64,000 bases of DNA from JANQEA01 sp964530075 (GCA_964530075.1 CAZGXU010000002.1:1-64000), one strand, 5' to 3'. Positions 24,954 through 34,362 are shown, counted from the stretch's first letter. The notes: generated from the letters alone by a model not told the origin. Translations and numbers: made by a program.

Positions 24954-24965
24954 CCTCCGGCGACC

Positions 24966-26282
24966 ATGAAAAAGCGGCTGTACGTCGAGACTTGGGGATG
25001 TCAGATGAACCTTCACCAGTCGGAGGGGATCGCCGGCGTGATGGCGCGCGCCGGATACGCCCTCGTCGATCGACTCGATGCGGCCGACGTCGTCCTGTTC
25101 AACGGTTGCATGGTCCGACAGAAGGCGGAGGAAAAAGTCTACGGACGGATCGGCGCGGTCGTCGAGGAGAAGCGGAGGCGGGACGTGACGCTGGGGGTCG
25201 GCGGGTGCCTCGGACAGGTCCGCGGCGACTCCCTGCTGACGCGCTTCCCGGCGATCGATTTCGTCTTCGGCTCCGGCGGCCACGCGTCGCTTCCCGATCT
25301 GGTCGATCGCGCGAGGGACGGCCCGGCCCGGGTCGTCGAGTGCGGTCGACCGACGACGATCGAGGAGATCCCGCATGCGCGGAGGAACCCGGTGAGCGCG
25401 ATGGTGACGATCGCCGAGGGGTGCTCGAACTTCTGCTCCTACTGCGTCGTTCCGTACGCGCGCGGCCCGATGCGGAGCCGCGCTCCGGGACCGATCCTGC
25501 GCGAGGTCGAGGACGCGATCGGATCCGGCGCCTCGGAGGTGCTCCTCCTCGGTCAGAACGTGAACGCCTACGGGATTGATCGGCCCGACTTCGGCGATTT
25601 CGCGACGTTGCTCGCGTGCGTCGCCGAGACGGGGATCCCGCGGGTCCGGTTCACCACGTCCCACCCGCGCGACATGACCGACGACCTCCTCGAGGTCATG
25701 GCGTCGACGCCCAACCTGTGCAGCCATCTCCACCTTCCGGCCCAGTCGGGGAGCGATCGGATCCTCGCCGCGATGAACCGCGGCTACACGGTGGGCCGAT
25801 ACCTGACGATCGTCGGCGCCGCGCGCGAGCGGATCGACGGTCTGAACGTCACGACGGATCTGATCGTCGGGCATCCCGGCGAGACGGAAGCGGACTTTGA
25901 GGCGACGATGCGCCTGGTCGAGGACGTGCGCTTCGGGTCGATCTTCGTCGCCAAGTACTCGCCGCGGCCATTGACTCGGAGCGCCCGAATGGAGGATGAT
26001 GTCTCCGAGTCGGAGAAGGGCGAGCGGCTGGAGCGGGTCCTCGCCCGCCAACGCCGGATCGCGCTGGAAGAGAACGAGCGGCTCGTCGGCCGGGAGGTCG
26101 AGGTCCTGTTCGAGGGCGCGGCCCGGGACGGCGGCTGCGTCGGCCGGGCGGAGGATCATCGGACCGTCGTCGCCCGCGAAGGGACGATCGGTGAGCTGGC
26201 GACCGTTCGGATCACAGGCGCCTCGGCCGCGGGGCTCTCCGGATCGGTGCCGGTCCGCCAGGGGATAGAGGGAAGACGATGA
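24966..26282 (+). CDS. miaB: tRNA-2-methylthio-N6-dimethylallyladenosine synthase
   Basis: 438 residues. It is a radical SAM methylthiotransferase that adds the 2-methylthio group to i6A37 of tRNAs. The N-terminal UPF0004 domain has the three cluster cysteines (WGCQMN, FNGCMVRQKAEEK, GGCLGQ). The radical SAM motif is CSNFCSYC (about 152), followed by VPYARGPMRSR. The TRAM domain is at the C-terminus (about 370-435). The RQKAEEK and DFGDF features favour MiaB over RimO or MtaB. It heads a four-gene operon; its stop overlaps the next start as ATGA. Confidence 0.93.
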   Translation: MKKRLYVETWGCQMNLHQSEGIAGVMARAGYALVDRLDAADVVLFNGCMVRQKAEEKVYGRIGAVVEEKRRRDVTLGVGGCLGQVRGDSLLTRFPAIDFVFGSGGHASLPDLVDRARDGPARVVECGRPTTIEEIPHARRNPVSAMVTIAEGCSNFCSYCVVPYARGPMRSRAPGPILREVEDAIGSGASEVLLLGQNVNAYGIDRPDFGDFATLLACVAETGIPRVRFTTSHPRDMTDDLLEVMASTPNLCSHLHLPAQSGSDRILAAMNRGYTVGRYLTIVGAARERIDGLNVTTDLIVGHPGETEADFEATMRLVEDVRFGSIFVAKYSPRPLTRSARMEDDVSESEKGERLERVLARQRRIALEENERLVGREVEVLFEGAARDGGCVGRAEDHRTVVAREGTIGELATVRITGASAAGLSGSVPVRQGIEGRR

Positions 26283-27250
26283 TCGTAACGGTCACGCTCA
26301 ACCCGTCGGTCGACAAAGTCTACTGGGTCGACAGTCTCAAGATCTGCCAGATCACCCAGGAGGAGTTCCTCACGCGGGCGACGCGAAGCTCGACATCGGC
26401 CGGCGGCAAGGGCGTCAATATCTCGCGGTTCCTGTCGGCGTTCGGGATGGACAACGTTGCGATGGGGTTCGTCGGTGGGAACACCGGTCACGTCGTGGTC
26501 CGGTATCTCCAGAAGAAGGGGGTGACGACGAACTTCGTCTGGACGCACGACGAGACGCGGATCAACGTGGTCATTCTCGAGAGTGGCCGCGAACACAGCC
26601 CGAACCTGATCAACGAACGCGGCCCTAAGATCACCGAGGCGGAGGTCGAGCGATTCATGCGTCGATACCGTCGAATGGCGAAGCGGGCGTCGTGGGTCGT
26701 GCTCGCCGGGAGCCTTCCGCCGGGGGTCGATTCCGGGATCTACGCCGAGTTGACGACGATCGCGAGAGAGGGCGGGGCGAAGGTCGCGATCAGCGCCGGC
26801 GGCGACGCGCTGACGCAGGCGCTCGATGCGTGTCCGTACCTCGTAAAGCCGGACACCCGGGAGCACCTCCTCCTCGGAGGGACATCGCTGACCTCGACCG
26901 AGTCGATCATCGCGGCGGGGCAACACGTCATCGCGTGTGGCGCGCAGATGGTCGTCATCTCCCACGACGTAACCGGCGACATCGCGATCACGCCCGACTC
27001 GGTCTGGGAGATCAAGACTACGGTGCCGACGTCGCTGTTCAAGAACCTTGTCGGGGCGGACGACGCGTTTCTCGGGGGGATCATCTATAAGCTGGCGTCG
27101 GAGGCCCCGGTGGAGGAGGTGCTCCGTTTCGGGTTGGCGGCCGGGATCGCGAGCGCCGAGAGCGAGAAGAAGATCTGCGAGGACCGCGCCCGGGTCGAGG
27201 CCGAGATGGAGAAGGTCACGGTGGCGAAGCTCGAAGGAGTGGGAGGATGA
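26279..27250 (+). CDS. PfkB-family sugar kinase (1-phosphofructokinase / tagatose-6-phosphate kinase type)
   Basis: 323 residues from ATG 26279. The LacC/FruK subgroup start is VTLNPSVDKVYWV, then SAGGKGVNISRFL (about 42) and LAGSLPPGVDSGIY (about 143). The ATP and anion-hole signature, normally GAGDAFLAG, reads GADDAFLGG (about 260), keeping the catalytic Asp but replacing the second glycine with Asp. It phosphorylates a sugar phosphate, most likely fructose-1-phosphate. No PTS gene is nearby. It is coupled to miaB upstream and the CBS gene downstream by ATGA overlaps. Confidence 0.85.
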   Translation: MIVTVTLNPSVDKVYWVDSLKICQITQEEFLTRATRSSTSAGGKGVNISRFLSAFGMDNVAMGFVGGNTGHVVVRYLQKKGVTTNFVWTHDETRINVVILESGREHSPNLINERGPKITEAEVERFMRRYRRMAKRASWVVLAGSLPPGVDSGIYAELTTIAREGGAKVAISAGGDALTQALDACPYLVKPDTREHLLLGGTSLTSTESIIAAGQHVIACGAQMVVISHDVTGDIAITPDSVWEIKTTVPTSLFKNLVGADDAFLGGIIYKLASEAPVEEVLRFGLAAGIASAESEKKICEDRARVEAEMEKVTVAKLEGVGG

Positions 27251-27681
27251 AGGTCCGCGACATCATGACGAGAGACCTCACGGCTGTGGAGAAGGACATC
27301 CCGGTCCGAGAGTTGATCTTCATCCTCGACAACGCCGAGATGCCGAACGTCCCCGTCGTCGATGAGGAGAACCGGCTGATCGGGTTCATCTCCGAAAAGG
27401 ATCTGATCCGAGCGGCGCTCCCCGGATACTTCGAGATGCTTCACAGCGCATCGTTCATCCCGGACATGAATCAGCTGGCGAACAAGCTCACTCAGATTGC
27501 CGATGAGCCGATCGAGAAGTACATGCGTCCCAACGTCCTCAGCGTGACGGAGGAGGACGACGACCTGCGGGCGGCTGATCTGATCATCCGCAAAGGGGTG
27601 AAGAGCCTTCCGGTCGTCAACGGCGAAGGACGACTGGTCGGGCGCATTCGGCGGATCGACCTCCTCCGGCACTCCCTCTAG
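27247..27681 (+). CDS. CBS domain pair protein
   Basis: 144 residues consisting only of two CBS domains. The first (about 4-60) has MTRDLTAVEKDIPVRE and VPVVDEENRLIGFISEKDL. The second (about 95-142) has MRPNVLSVTEEDD and SLPVVNGEGRLVGRIRRIDLL. CBS pairs bind adenosyl ligands (AMP, ATP, SAM) and report energy status to a partner. No catalytic domain is attached, so it probably acts on a neighbour such as the kinase it overlaps. This is inference from coupling. Confidence 0.9.
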   Translation: MKVRDIMTRDLTAVEKDIPVRELIFILDNAEMPNVPVVDEENRLIGFISEKDLIRAALPGYFEMLHSASFIPDMNQLANKLTQIADEPIEKYMRPNVLSVTEEDDDLRAADLIIRKGVKSLPVVNGEGRLVGRIRRIDLLRHSL

Positions 27682-30179
27682 TGTCGATCGATCTCCCCTG
27701 GCAAGATCTCGGGCTCTCCCGAGTTCGCGTCACCGCCGGGGGCCACGCCCTTCTCCTTGAGGAGGGTGCGCCGGTCGTCGGTCCGAGCCCCGAGGAGGGG
27801 TGCGATCTTCCGCACGCCGTCTACCCGAGCGGCGAGGACGGCATGGTCCCGGAAGGTGCGATCGATCTTCGTCTGCTGGCGCGCGTCCTTCGGCCCACCC
27901 TCCCTGATCACCGGCTGGCAACGGTCGGCGCCTGCTACGGACTGGCGGAGGCGCAGGGCTCGCCGGCGGCGACGGCCGGCGCCGTCTTCGCGGAGATGGT
28001 GGAGGAAGCGGTCGGACTCGATCGGGCGCTTGTCGCCCTCCTCGCCCGACTTCTTTCGGCACCGCTGTCGGATCTGTTCGATCGGATCCTCCTTCTGCGA
28101 CGCCCGGAGGTCGCGCCGGATGAGGAGGTCGAGCCGGCGGCGAGGCCCCCCGAGATCGATCTCACCGCCTCCGTCTCCGCCGAGGTCCTCGGATCGGGAG
28201 GCGTGATCGCTGGCGCGCTGCCGGCCTACGAGGAGCGTCCGGGACAGCTGGCGATGGCCGAGGCGGTGCAGGCCGTGTTCCGCGACGGAGAGGCCCTCCT
28301 GGTCGAGGCCGGTCCGGGGATCGGGAAGACGTTCGCGTATCTGGTCCCGGCGATCCTCCATCTGAGGGCCGACTCCTCAGCCCGAGTCGTCGTCTCGACC
28401 CGTACGAAACAGCTCCAAGAGCAGCTGTACGGGAAGGACCTTCCGTTTCTCCTGGCGCATCTCGCCCCCGATCTGAGGGTGGCGCTTCTGAAGGGGCGCG
28501 AGAACTACCTGTGCCTCCGCCGGTGGCAGGCGCTCGTCAGCGAGTTCGTCGGCGGCCTCGAGCCGGACCGAACGGTCCTCCTCGCTCCGCTCGCCCGCTG
28601 GCTCCTCGAGAGCGAGACGGGGGACATCGACGAGAACGGAGCCTTCCTGAGCCGACCGGAGGCTCGAGCGCTCTGGGGGCGCCTGTGCGACGCGCCGAAC
28701 CACTGCGTCGGTGTCTTCTGTCCGTTCCTCGACGAGTGCTTCTCCGTCGCCGCGCGCCGTCGAGCGCGGAAGGCGGACCTCGTCGTGGTCAACCATTCCC
28801 TCCTCCTCGGCGATCTCGCGGTCGGCGGCGTGATCCTCGGCAAGTACACCCATCTCGTCGTCGACGAGGCACACAGCCTGGAGGCGGCGGCGCGGACCGC
28901 GTTCACGAAGAGCCTGTCCGAGCAGATCATCGCGGGCGTCGCCGACGAACTCGCCCCGGCTGGGCGGCGGCCCGGTTGGCTGCAGCGGCTCCCGCTCGCC
29001 CCCGACGACGCGGACGTCCGTCGTGCGATCGAGCACGTGGCGACGGTACGACGAAGGTCGGCGGCGCTCTTCCGGAGCCTGGATCGAAGGCTCCCCGAGG
29101 AGCGTCGCGGAGCGTTCTCCTCCCTCTCGGGGTCGGAGCGCCGGATCGCGGAGACGGAGACCGTGCTGGAGCAGCTGGAGGCGGCGCTCGATCGCCTCGG
29201 CGGGAGGCTCGAGGCGGAGGAGACGCTCAAGGAGCTGGGGGGGCACATCGACCGGGTCTCCGGGCTGACCGACGTGACGAAGACGATTGCCGTCCCACCG
29301 GACGAGAACGCGGTTCACTGGTACGAGCGGGACCGCGGCGGGCCGACTCTCCACGCGACCCCCCTCGACGTGGCCCCTTTCTTCCGGGGGCTCCTCTACC
29401 CGCGGATCGAGTCCGTCGTCCTGACCTCGGCGACCCTCTCCCTTGGCGGGGACTTCGAGTACATCGCTCGCTCGGTCGGGCTGACCGACGGACCGTTGCG
29501 GGTTCGGACCGCCGTCGTCGAAAGCCCGTTCTCGTTCCGCGATCGAATGAAGGTCGCCGTCCCTTCGTACTCCCCTCCGATCGACAGCGAGGGGGACGCG
29601 TACGTCGAAGGGCTCGCGTCGCTTCTCGGAACGCTGACCGCGAAGCTGGGGAAGAAGGGCCTCGCCCTGTTCACGTCCTACCGGATGCTCCGCGCCGTCC
29701 GGGATCGGATTCCGGCGGGGATCGCGACGTACGCCCAAGGGATCGACGGTCCACGGAGCAAGCTGATCGATCGGTTCCGCGCCCATTCGGGCGCCGGAAT
29801 CCTGCTCGGCACGGAGAGCTTCTGGGAGGGGGTCGACCTCCCCGGCGAGGAGATGGAGTTCCTCGTCATCACCCGTCTCCCGTTTTCCGTGCCGACCGAT
29901 CCGATCCTGTCGGCGCTGGCCGATCGGGTCGCGAGGGAGGGACGCGATCCGTTCCGCGACCTCTCGCTCCCGCAGGCGGTCCTGAGGCTCCGCCAGGGCG
30001 TCGGCCGTCTGATCCGGACGAAGGAGGATCGCGGGATCGTGATCCTCACCGATCCGCGGGTCCTGTCGCGGAGCTACGGCAGGCGCTTCATCGAGTCGTT
30101 CCCGGTCCCCGTGGACACGTTCGACGACGAGGGCGACCTCATCGAGGAGGTCGTCGACTGGTTCGCCGCGGGCGAGTGA
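27681..30179 (+). CDS. DinG-like superfamily 2 DNA helicase with degenerate exonuclease region
   Basis: 832 residues from GTG 27681, overlapping the CBS stop by one base. The XPD/DinG helicase core has motif I EAGPGIGKTFAYL (about 209), DEAH-box VVDEAHSLE (about 393) and VLTSATLSLGG (about 575). TESFWEGVDLPGE (about 712) and RQGVGRLIRTKEDRG (about 771) follow. Iron-sulfur cysteines are likely YLC (about 278) and CDAPNHCVGVFCPFLDEC (about 336-353). Residues 1-130 resemble only the C-terminal half of a DnaQ-type exonuclease (LLARVLRPTLPDHRL), without an N-terminal D-x-E. The helicase probably resolves D-loops or R-loops. Confidence 0.88.
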   Translation: MSIDLPWQDLGLSRVRVTAGGHALLLEEGAPVVGPSPEEGCDLPHAVYPSGEDGMVPEGAIDLRLLARVLRPTLPDHRLATVGACYGLAEAQGSPAATAGAVFAEMVEEAVGLDRALVALLARLLSAPLSDLFDRILLLRRPEVAPDEEVEPAARPPEIDLTASVSAEVLGSGGVIAGALPAYEERPGQLAMAEAVQAVFRDGEALLVEAGPGIGKTFAYLVPAILHLRADSSARVVVSTRTKQLQEQLYGKDLPFLLAHLAPDLRVALLKGRENYLCLRRWQALVSEFVGGLEPDRTVLLAPLARWLLESETGDIDENGAFLSRPEARALWGRLCDAPNHCVGVFCPFLDECFSVAARRRARKADLVVVNHSLLLGDLAVGGVILGKYTHLVVDEAHSLEAAARTAFTKSLSEQIIAGVADELAPAGRRPGWLQRLPLAPDDADVRRAIEHVATVRRRSAALFRSLDRRLPEERRGAFSSLSGSERRIAETETVLEQLEAALDRLGGRLEAEETLKELGGHIDRVSGLTDVTKTIAVPPDENAVHWYERDRGGPTLHATPLDVAPFFRGLLYPRIESVVLTSATLSLGGDFEYIARSVGLTDGPLRVRTAVVESPFSFRDRMKVAVPSYSPPIDSEGDAYVEGLASLLGTLTAKLGKKGLALFTSYRMLRAVRDRIPAGIATYAQGIDGPRSKLIDRFRAHSGAGILLGTESFWEGVDLPGEEMEFLVITRLPFSVPTDPILSALADRVAREGRDPFRDLSLPQAVLRLRQGVGRLIRTKEDRGIVILTDPRVLSRSYGRRFIESFPVPVDTFDDEGDLIEEVVDWFAAGE

Positions 30180-30182
30180 CCG

Positions 30183-30198
30183 GCTCCCGTCCGGGAGC
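30183..30198 (+). terminator. Short hairpin after the DinG-like gene
   Basis: GCTCCC and GGGAGC pair around a 4-base loop 3 bases after the stop codon. No T tract follows, so termination would be weak or Rho-dependent. Confidence 0.35.
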
Positions 30199-30217
30199 GT
30201 GCCACCCAGTACTGGAA

Positions 30218-30246
30218 TTGACTTGACGGGCGTCGGGGGATAGAAT
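30218..30246 (+). promoter_or_regulatory. Promoter of the glycosyltransferase gene
   Basis: TTGACT (30218-30223), 17 bases, TAGAAT (30241-30246). The leader to ATG 30304 would be about 50 bases and shows no obvious Shine-Dalgarno sequence. Confidence 0.7.
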
Positions 30247-30303
30247 GCTACCAGTGAAGGGATGGGGCGATAACCCAACTTCGTCTGCATAACCAGCATT
30301 CCC

Positions 30304-30939
30304 ATGCGTGTTTCCGTGGTGGTACCCGCATATAACGAGGCTGGGCGAATCGGCGCTGTTCTTGGTCCCATCGTGGCTAGTTCGTTCGTCGACGAGGTGA
30401 TCGTGGTCGACGATGGGTCGGAGGACGGGACGGCGGAGGAAGCGAAGGACTTCCCGGTCCGGGTCGTCACTCTTCCCGAGAATCGGGGCAAGGCAGCGGC
30501 GCTCGCTGTCGGCGTGACCGAAGCGAGGAACGATACACTTCTGTTCCTCGATGCGGATCTCGTCGGGCTAACCACGGAGCACGTCGACCGGATGGTCAAG
30601 GTGTACCGCGACGAGGGGCTGGACATGGTCGTGGGTGTCTTCTCCGACGGCCGGAAGAACACCGACTTCGCGCAGAAGATCAACCCGTATGCTTCCGGGC
30701 AGCGTGTCCTTCCCCGGAGGTTGTGGGAGAGAGCACGGGAGAACGTCGAGGAGATGAACTTCGGGATCGAGATGGCCCTTTCGCGGCTTGCGTCGAAGGA
30801 AGGATGGCGCAAGGAGTACGTGAAGCTCGAGGGCGTGACGCATATCCTGAAAGAGGAGAAGCGCGGGCTCGTCAAGGGGATTCTGGACCGTCTGAAGATG
30901 TACGGGGACATGGTGAAGTGGCTTTTCAAGAAGCTCTAG
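30304..30939 (+). CDS. Family 2 glycosyltransferase
   Basis: 211 residues. A GT-A fold is indicated by VSVVVPAYNEAGRIG at the N-terminus, then VIVVDDGSEDGT (about 32). ENRGKAAALAVGV (about 59) and the metal-binding LFLDADLVGL (about 80) follow. The acceptor side is short and the C-terminus is Lys-rich amphipathic (WLFKKL) without a membrane helix, so it is probably peripheral. It resembles dolichol/undecaprenyl-phosphate mannosyltransferase-like or glucosyl-3-phosphoglycerate-type GT2 enzymes, but the donor is not clear. It is monocistronic or loosely linked to the next gene (163-base gap). Confidence 0.88.
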   Translation: MRVSVVVPAYNEAGRIGAVLGPIVASSFVDEVIVVDDGSEDGTAEEAKDFPVRVVTLPENRGKAAALAVGVTEARNDTLLFLDADLVGLTTEHVDRMVKVYRDEGLDMVVGVFSDGRKNTDFAQKINPYASGQRVLPRRLWERARENVEEMNFGIEMALSRLASKEGWRKEYVKLEGVTHILKEEKRGLVKGILDRLKMYGDMVKWLFKKL

Positions 30940-31102
30940 CGGCCGTCGGCGTGAGGCCGTACGTCTGATCGAACGGGACCCGGGCCGTGCGGTTCGCCCT
31001 CGCATCGCGTGGGACGAGCGACCGCTGTCATCCGGATCGTGGGGACCGCGGAAGGACGAGGGGCATGGATCGGCAAACCCATCGTAGGGGTGAGATGCAC
31101 GG

Positions 31103-32098
31103 ATGCTCTTCCATTGGTTGACGTTCGTTCTGTCGGCGATCGGGATCGTCTTCGCCGGGATCCGGCTCGCGCCCTACGGGGAAGCGATCGGGAGACGGAC
31201 CGGGATCGGGCAGGGATGGATCGGGCTTCTCTTCCTCGCGACGCTGACCTCGATCCCGGAGCTGACGACGACGGTTTCCGGCGCGAGCCTCGGCGTTCCG
31301 AACATCGCGCTGGGGAACGCGTTCGGCAGCAACCTGTTCAACGTCGTCATCCTCGCCGTGATGGATATTCTCCTCCTGGGAAGGGGCCCCTTCCTCCTGA
31401 AGGTACGCGGCTATCACACGCTCAGCGGGGGGGTGGCCGTCCTCCTGACGCTGTTCGGGGTCCTCGGGATCGTCCTGGCGCCGCGGGCGACCTTCCTCGG
31501 GATCAGCCCGGTCAGCTGGCTGATCCTCATCGGTTACGTCGCCGGCGTCTTCCTCCTCTTCCACGCGGAACGGAATGAGACGCCTGGGGAGAAGGCCAAG
31601 CCGGAGGGACCGCTACGGGCGGCGATCGTCGGGTTCGCGATCTGTGCCGCGGTGATCGTCGTCTCCGGGATCTTCTTGATCCGCGCGAGCAAGGAGATCT
31701 CCCTGACGTCCGGCCTGTCGGCCTCGTTCATGGGGGCGATCCTCGTCGCGATCGTGACGTCGTTGCCCGAGCTCGCCACGTCGATCGGGGCGTTGCGGAT
31801 AGGGGCCTACGACATGATCGTCGGCAACCTCCTCGGTTCGAACATGTTCAACATCCTGACGATCTTCTTCGCCGACGCGGCGTTCCGGAAGGGCTCGATC
31901 TACGCAAGCCTGGGGGACGGAGAGACCGATCAGATCGTCGTCGCGATCTGCAGCGTCTTGCTGACGGTCGTCGCGATGGTGTCGTTGGGAGCGCGGTCCC
32001 GGCGACGGATTCTGGGGATCGGGGCCGATTCGGTCGCCCTGTTGGTTTTCTATTTCGGTGCCACCGCGCTGATCGTCTTCAGGGGCATCCAGTTCTGA
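31103..32098 (+). CDS. Calcium/sodium:cation antiporter, CaCA family
   Basis: 331 residues with about ten membrane helices. The two inverted alpha repeats are clear. The first has LTSIPELTTTVSGA and GNAFGSNLFNV (about 48-88). The second has TSLPELATSIGAL and GNLLGSNMFNI (about 215-255). The conserved Glu and Asn line the cation path. The protein exchanges Ca2+ (or similar) for Na+ or H+ across the inner membrane. The stop overlaps the Shine-Dalgarno region of rho, so the two are cotranscribed. Confidence 0.92.
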   Translation: MLFHWLTFVLSAIGIVFAGIRLAPYGEAIGRRTGIGQGWIGLLFLATLTSIPELTTTVSGASLGVPNIALGNAFGSNLFNVVILAVMDILLLGRGPFLLKVRGYHTLSGGVAVLLTLFGVLGIVLAPRATFLGISPVSWLILIGYVAGVFLLFHAERNETPGEKAKPEGPLRAAIVGFAICAAVIVVSGIFLIRASKEISLTSGLSASFMGAILVAIVTSLPELATSIGALRIGAYDMIVGNLLGSNMFNILTIFFADAAFRKGSIYASLGDGETDQIVVAICSVLLTVVAMVSLGARSRRRILGIGADSVALLVFYFGATALIVFRGIQF

Positions 32099-32108
32099 GG
32101 TGATTTCG

Positions 32109-33362
32109 ATGATGGAAGTACGAGAACTACGTGAAAAAGCGATCGACGAGCTGCTCGGGCTCTCCGAGGAGCTCGGGCTGAAGAACAACAGGCAATCGGG
32201 GAAGGACGACCTTCTCCGAGTGGTGATGGCCCATCTGGCCAGGGCACACGAACTCCACTTCACGGACGGAATCCTCGAGCTGCATCCGGACGGGTACGGC
32301 TTCCTGCGGGATGACTCGTGTCTGCCGGGGCGGACCGACGTCTACGTCTCTCCGTCGCAGATCAAGCGCTTCGCGCTTCGAGACGGCGATCTGATCACGG
32401 GGATGATTCGTGCCCCGAAGAACGACGAGCGCTACTTCGCCCTGCAGAAGGCGGAGGGCGTGAACGGCGTCGATCCGGACGAGTCGCGCCGGCGCGTTCA
32501 GTTCAGGGACCTGGTCCCACTCCATCCGGATGAGATGTACAGGTTGGAACACGATCCGGACGAGATCTCCACGCGGATCATCGACCTGTTCTGCCCGATC
32601 GGAAAGGGACAACGCGGCCTGATCGTCTCGCCGCCGATGGCGGGCAAAACGACGCTGTTGAAGCAGATCGCCAACGGGATCAACGCGAACTATCCCGACG
32701 TCAAGCTGTTCGTCCTCCTCGTCGACGAGAGGCCGGAGGAGGTCACCGATTTCACGCGTTCGGTGCCGAACGGAGAGGTCGTGGCGGCGACGTTCGATCA
32801 GGAGCCTCGACACCACACCCGGATCGCGGAGCTGGTGACGGATCGCGCCAAGCGGCTCGTCGAGCTCGGGCAGGACGTCGTCGTCCTGATGGATTCGATC
32901 ACCCGGCTCGCTCGCGCGTACAACCTGTCGATCCCTGCATCCGGGAAGCTTCTGTCCGGAGGGATGGATCCCTCGGCGCTCTACAAGCCGAAGGAGTTCT
33001 TCGGTGCGGCGCGAAACATCGAGAACGGAGGGAGTCTGACGATCATCGCGACGGCGCTGATCGACACGGGGAGCAAGCTCGACCAGGTCGTGTTCGAGGA
33101 GTTCAAGGGGACCGGAAACATGCAGCTGATCCTCGATCGAACCCTTGCGAACAAGCGAATCTTCCCGGCGATCGACGTGGAACAGAGCGCGACGCGCAAG
33201 GAGGAGCTCCTGCTCGGGGAGAAGGAATTGAACCGAGTATGGATCCTCCGTAAGATGATGTCGGAGCTAAACGATCCCCAGGCGGCGATGGAGTTCATCA
33301 AGGGGAAGATGGAGGCGACCAAGGACAACGACCAGTTCCTTGAGTTGATGAGCAGTGATTAG
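32109..33362 (+). CDS. rho: Transcription termination factor Rho
   Basis: 417 residues from ATG 32109, 4 bases after GAGGTGAT; GTG 32100 is an alternative. It is a hexameric RNA helicase that ends transcription at rut sites. An N-terminal Rho_N helical part and cold-shock RNA-binding domain (GYGFLRDD, about 60) precede the ATPase. The ATPase has Walker A PPMAGKTTLLKQ (about 178), LLVDERPEEVTDF (about 204), VVLMDSITRLARAYN (about 258) and the Q-loop/R-loop region SGGMDP. There is no large insertion, so it is the compact form. The preceding gene overlaps its ribosome binding site. Confidence 0.97.
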   Translation: MMEVRELREKAIDELLGLSEELGLKNNRQSGKDDLLRVVMAHLARAHELHFTDGILELHPDGYGFLRDDSCLPGRTDVYVSPSQIKRFALRDGDLITGMIRAPKNDERYFALQKAEGVNGVDPDESRRRVQFRDLVPLHPDEMYRLEHDPDEISTRIIDLFCPIGKGQRGLIVSPPMAGKTTLLKQIANGINANYPDVKLFVLLVDERPEEVTDFTRSVPNGEVVAATFDQEPRHHTRIAELVTDRAKRLVELGQDVVVLMDSITRLARAYNLSIPASGKLLSGGMDPSALYKPKEFFGAARNIENGGSLTIIATALIDTGSKLDQVVFEEFKGTGNMQLILDRTLANKRIFPAIDVEQSATRKEELLLGEKELNRVWILRKMMSELNDPQAAMEFIKGKMEATKDNDQFLELMSSD

Positions 33363-34359
33363 CCAAGGCCACCGCTATCAGGGCAAGAAGCCGATTCGGA
33401 GGGATCGCGTTGCGATCGCGGTGCTGTTCGTCCTCGCGGCCATCCTCATGCCGATCCTCCTTCGCTCCGGCGGCTCCCGGAACGACGACTCGCTGACCAT
33501 CATCGACAACGGGACGATCGTTGGTCCGGGGGAAGGGACGAGCGCGGCGACGGAGGAGGAGGTCCCGCTCGACGTCTTCCCGATCGCGACCGACGAGGGA
33601 TCGACCGCCCCGCTGCCGGCGATCGAGGACCGGATCCTCCGTCACACCGTCTCGGACGGCGAGACCGTCAGCGAGGTCGCCTCCGAACTCGGCGTCAGCG
33701 TATCGAACCTTCTGGCCAGCAACCGGCTGTTCGGCGGTGGACAACTCCAACCGGGTCAAGTCCTCTTCGCCTCCCGGGAAGGCGTCGTGCATACGATCCA
33801 GCCTGGCCAGACGCTGACCGACATCTCCCTGACGTACGCCGTACCGGTTGAGACGCTGACCTCGGCGAACGGGATCACAACGTCCTCGACGATCTACGCC
33901 GGCGATCGGATCCTGATTCCGGGAGTGACGACGACGTTCTGGGACGACGTCGTCCGCCTGTCGAAGGGCGTGTCGTCACGATTCATCTGGCCGCTCGAGG
34001 GCGAGGTTGTGTCGACGTTCGGCCCGCGCGTCCATCCCGTGCTCGGGACCCGCGAGCACCACGACGGGATCGACATCGATGTCCCGGAGGGGACGATCGT
34101 CCACGCCGCGGCCAGCGGCAAGGTCTACTACTACGGCGAGCAGCCGGGGTACGGGAACGTCCTCATCATCGAGCACGCGGACGGGTACTACACGATGTAC
34201 GGTCACCTGTCGAGCGCGATCGTCTCTGCCGGCCGCTACGTCGAGATGGGGCAGGAGATCGCGCTCTCCGGGAACACCGGCATCTCCTCCGGCCCGCACC
34301 TCCACTTCGAGATCCGCAACGGTGAGTTCCCGATCGATCCACTCCGCTACCTGCCCTAG
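33355..34359 (+). CDS. Membrane-anchored LysM and M23 peptidoglycan endopeptidase
   Basis: 334 residues from GTG 33355, which overlaps the rho stop by 8 bases; an in-frame stop just upstream forces this start. A basic N-terminus and one membrane helix (about 21-37) precede a Ser/Thr/Glu-rich linker. Two LysM domains follow (about 97-140 and 143-187). The C-terminal LytM/M23 domain has HHDGIDID (about 238) and SGPHLHFEIR (about 311), retaining the zinc ligands. It cleaves or binds peptidoglycan cross-links in the periplasm, consistent with murA next door. Confidence 0.93.
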   Translation: MISQGHRYQGKKPIRRDRVAIAVLFVLAAILMPILLRSGGSRNDDSLTIIDNGTIVGPGEGTSAATEEEVPLDVFPIATDEGSTAPLPAIEDRILRHTVSDGETVSEVASELGVSVSNLLASNRLFGGGQLQPGQVLFASREGVVHTIQPGQTLTDISLTYAVPVETLTSANGITTSSTIYAGDRILIPGVTTTFWDDVVRLSKGVSSRFIWPLEGEVVSTFGPRVHPVLGTREHHDGIDIDVPEGTIVHAAASGKVYYYGEQPGYGNVLIIEHADGYYTMYGHLSSAIVSAGRYVEMGQEIALSGNTGISSGPHLHFEIRNGEFPIDPLRYLP

Positions 34360-34362
34360 CCG

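Noticed and set aside
24942..24965. Upstream ATG 24942 as the miaB start
   Set aside because: It lies between the -35 and -10 boxes of a good promoter, and MiaB family alignment begins at the KKRLYVETWGC segment after ATG 24966.
21384..26159. A 1591-codon minus-strand open frame spanning the lpt gene, miaB and the gap between them
   Set aside because: Its translation is Arg/Pro-rich low complexity and runs antisense to miaB and out of frame with the well-supported LptF-LptD gene; typical of high-GC shadow frames.
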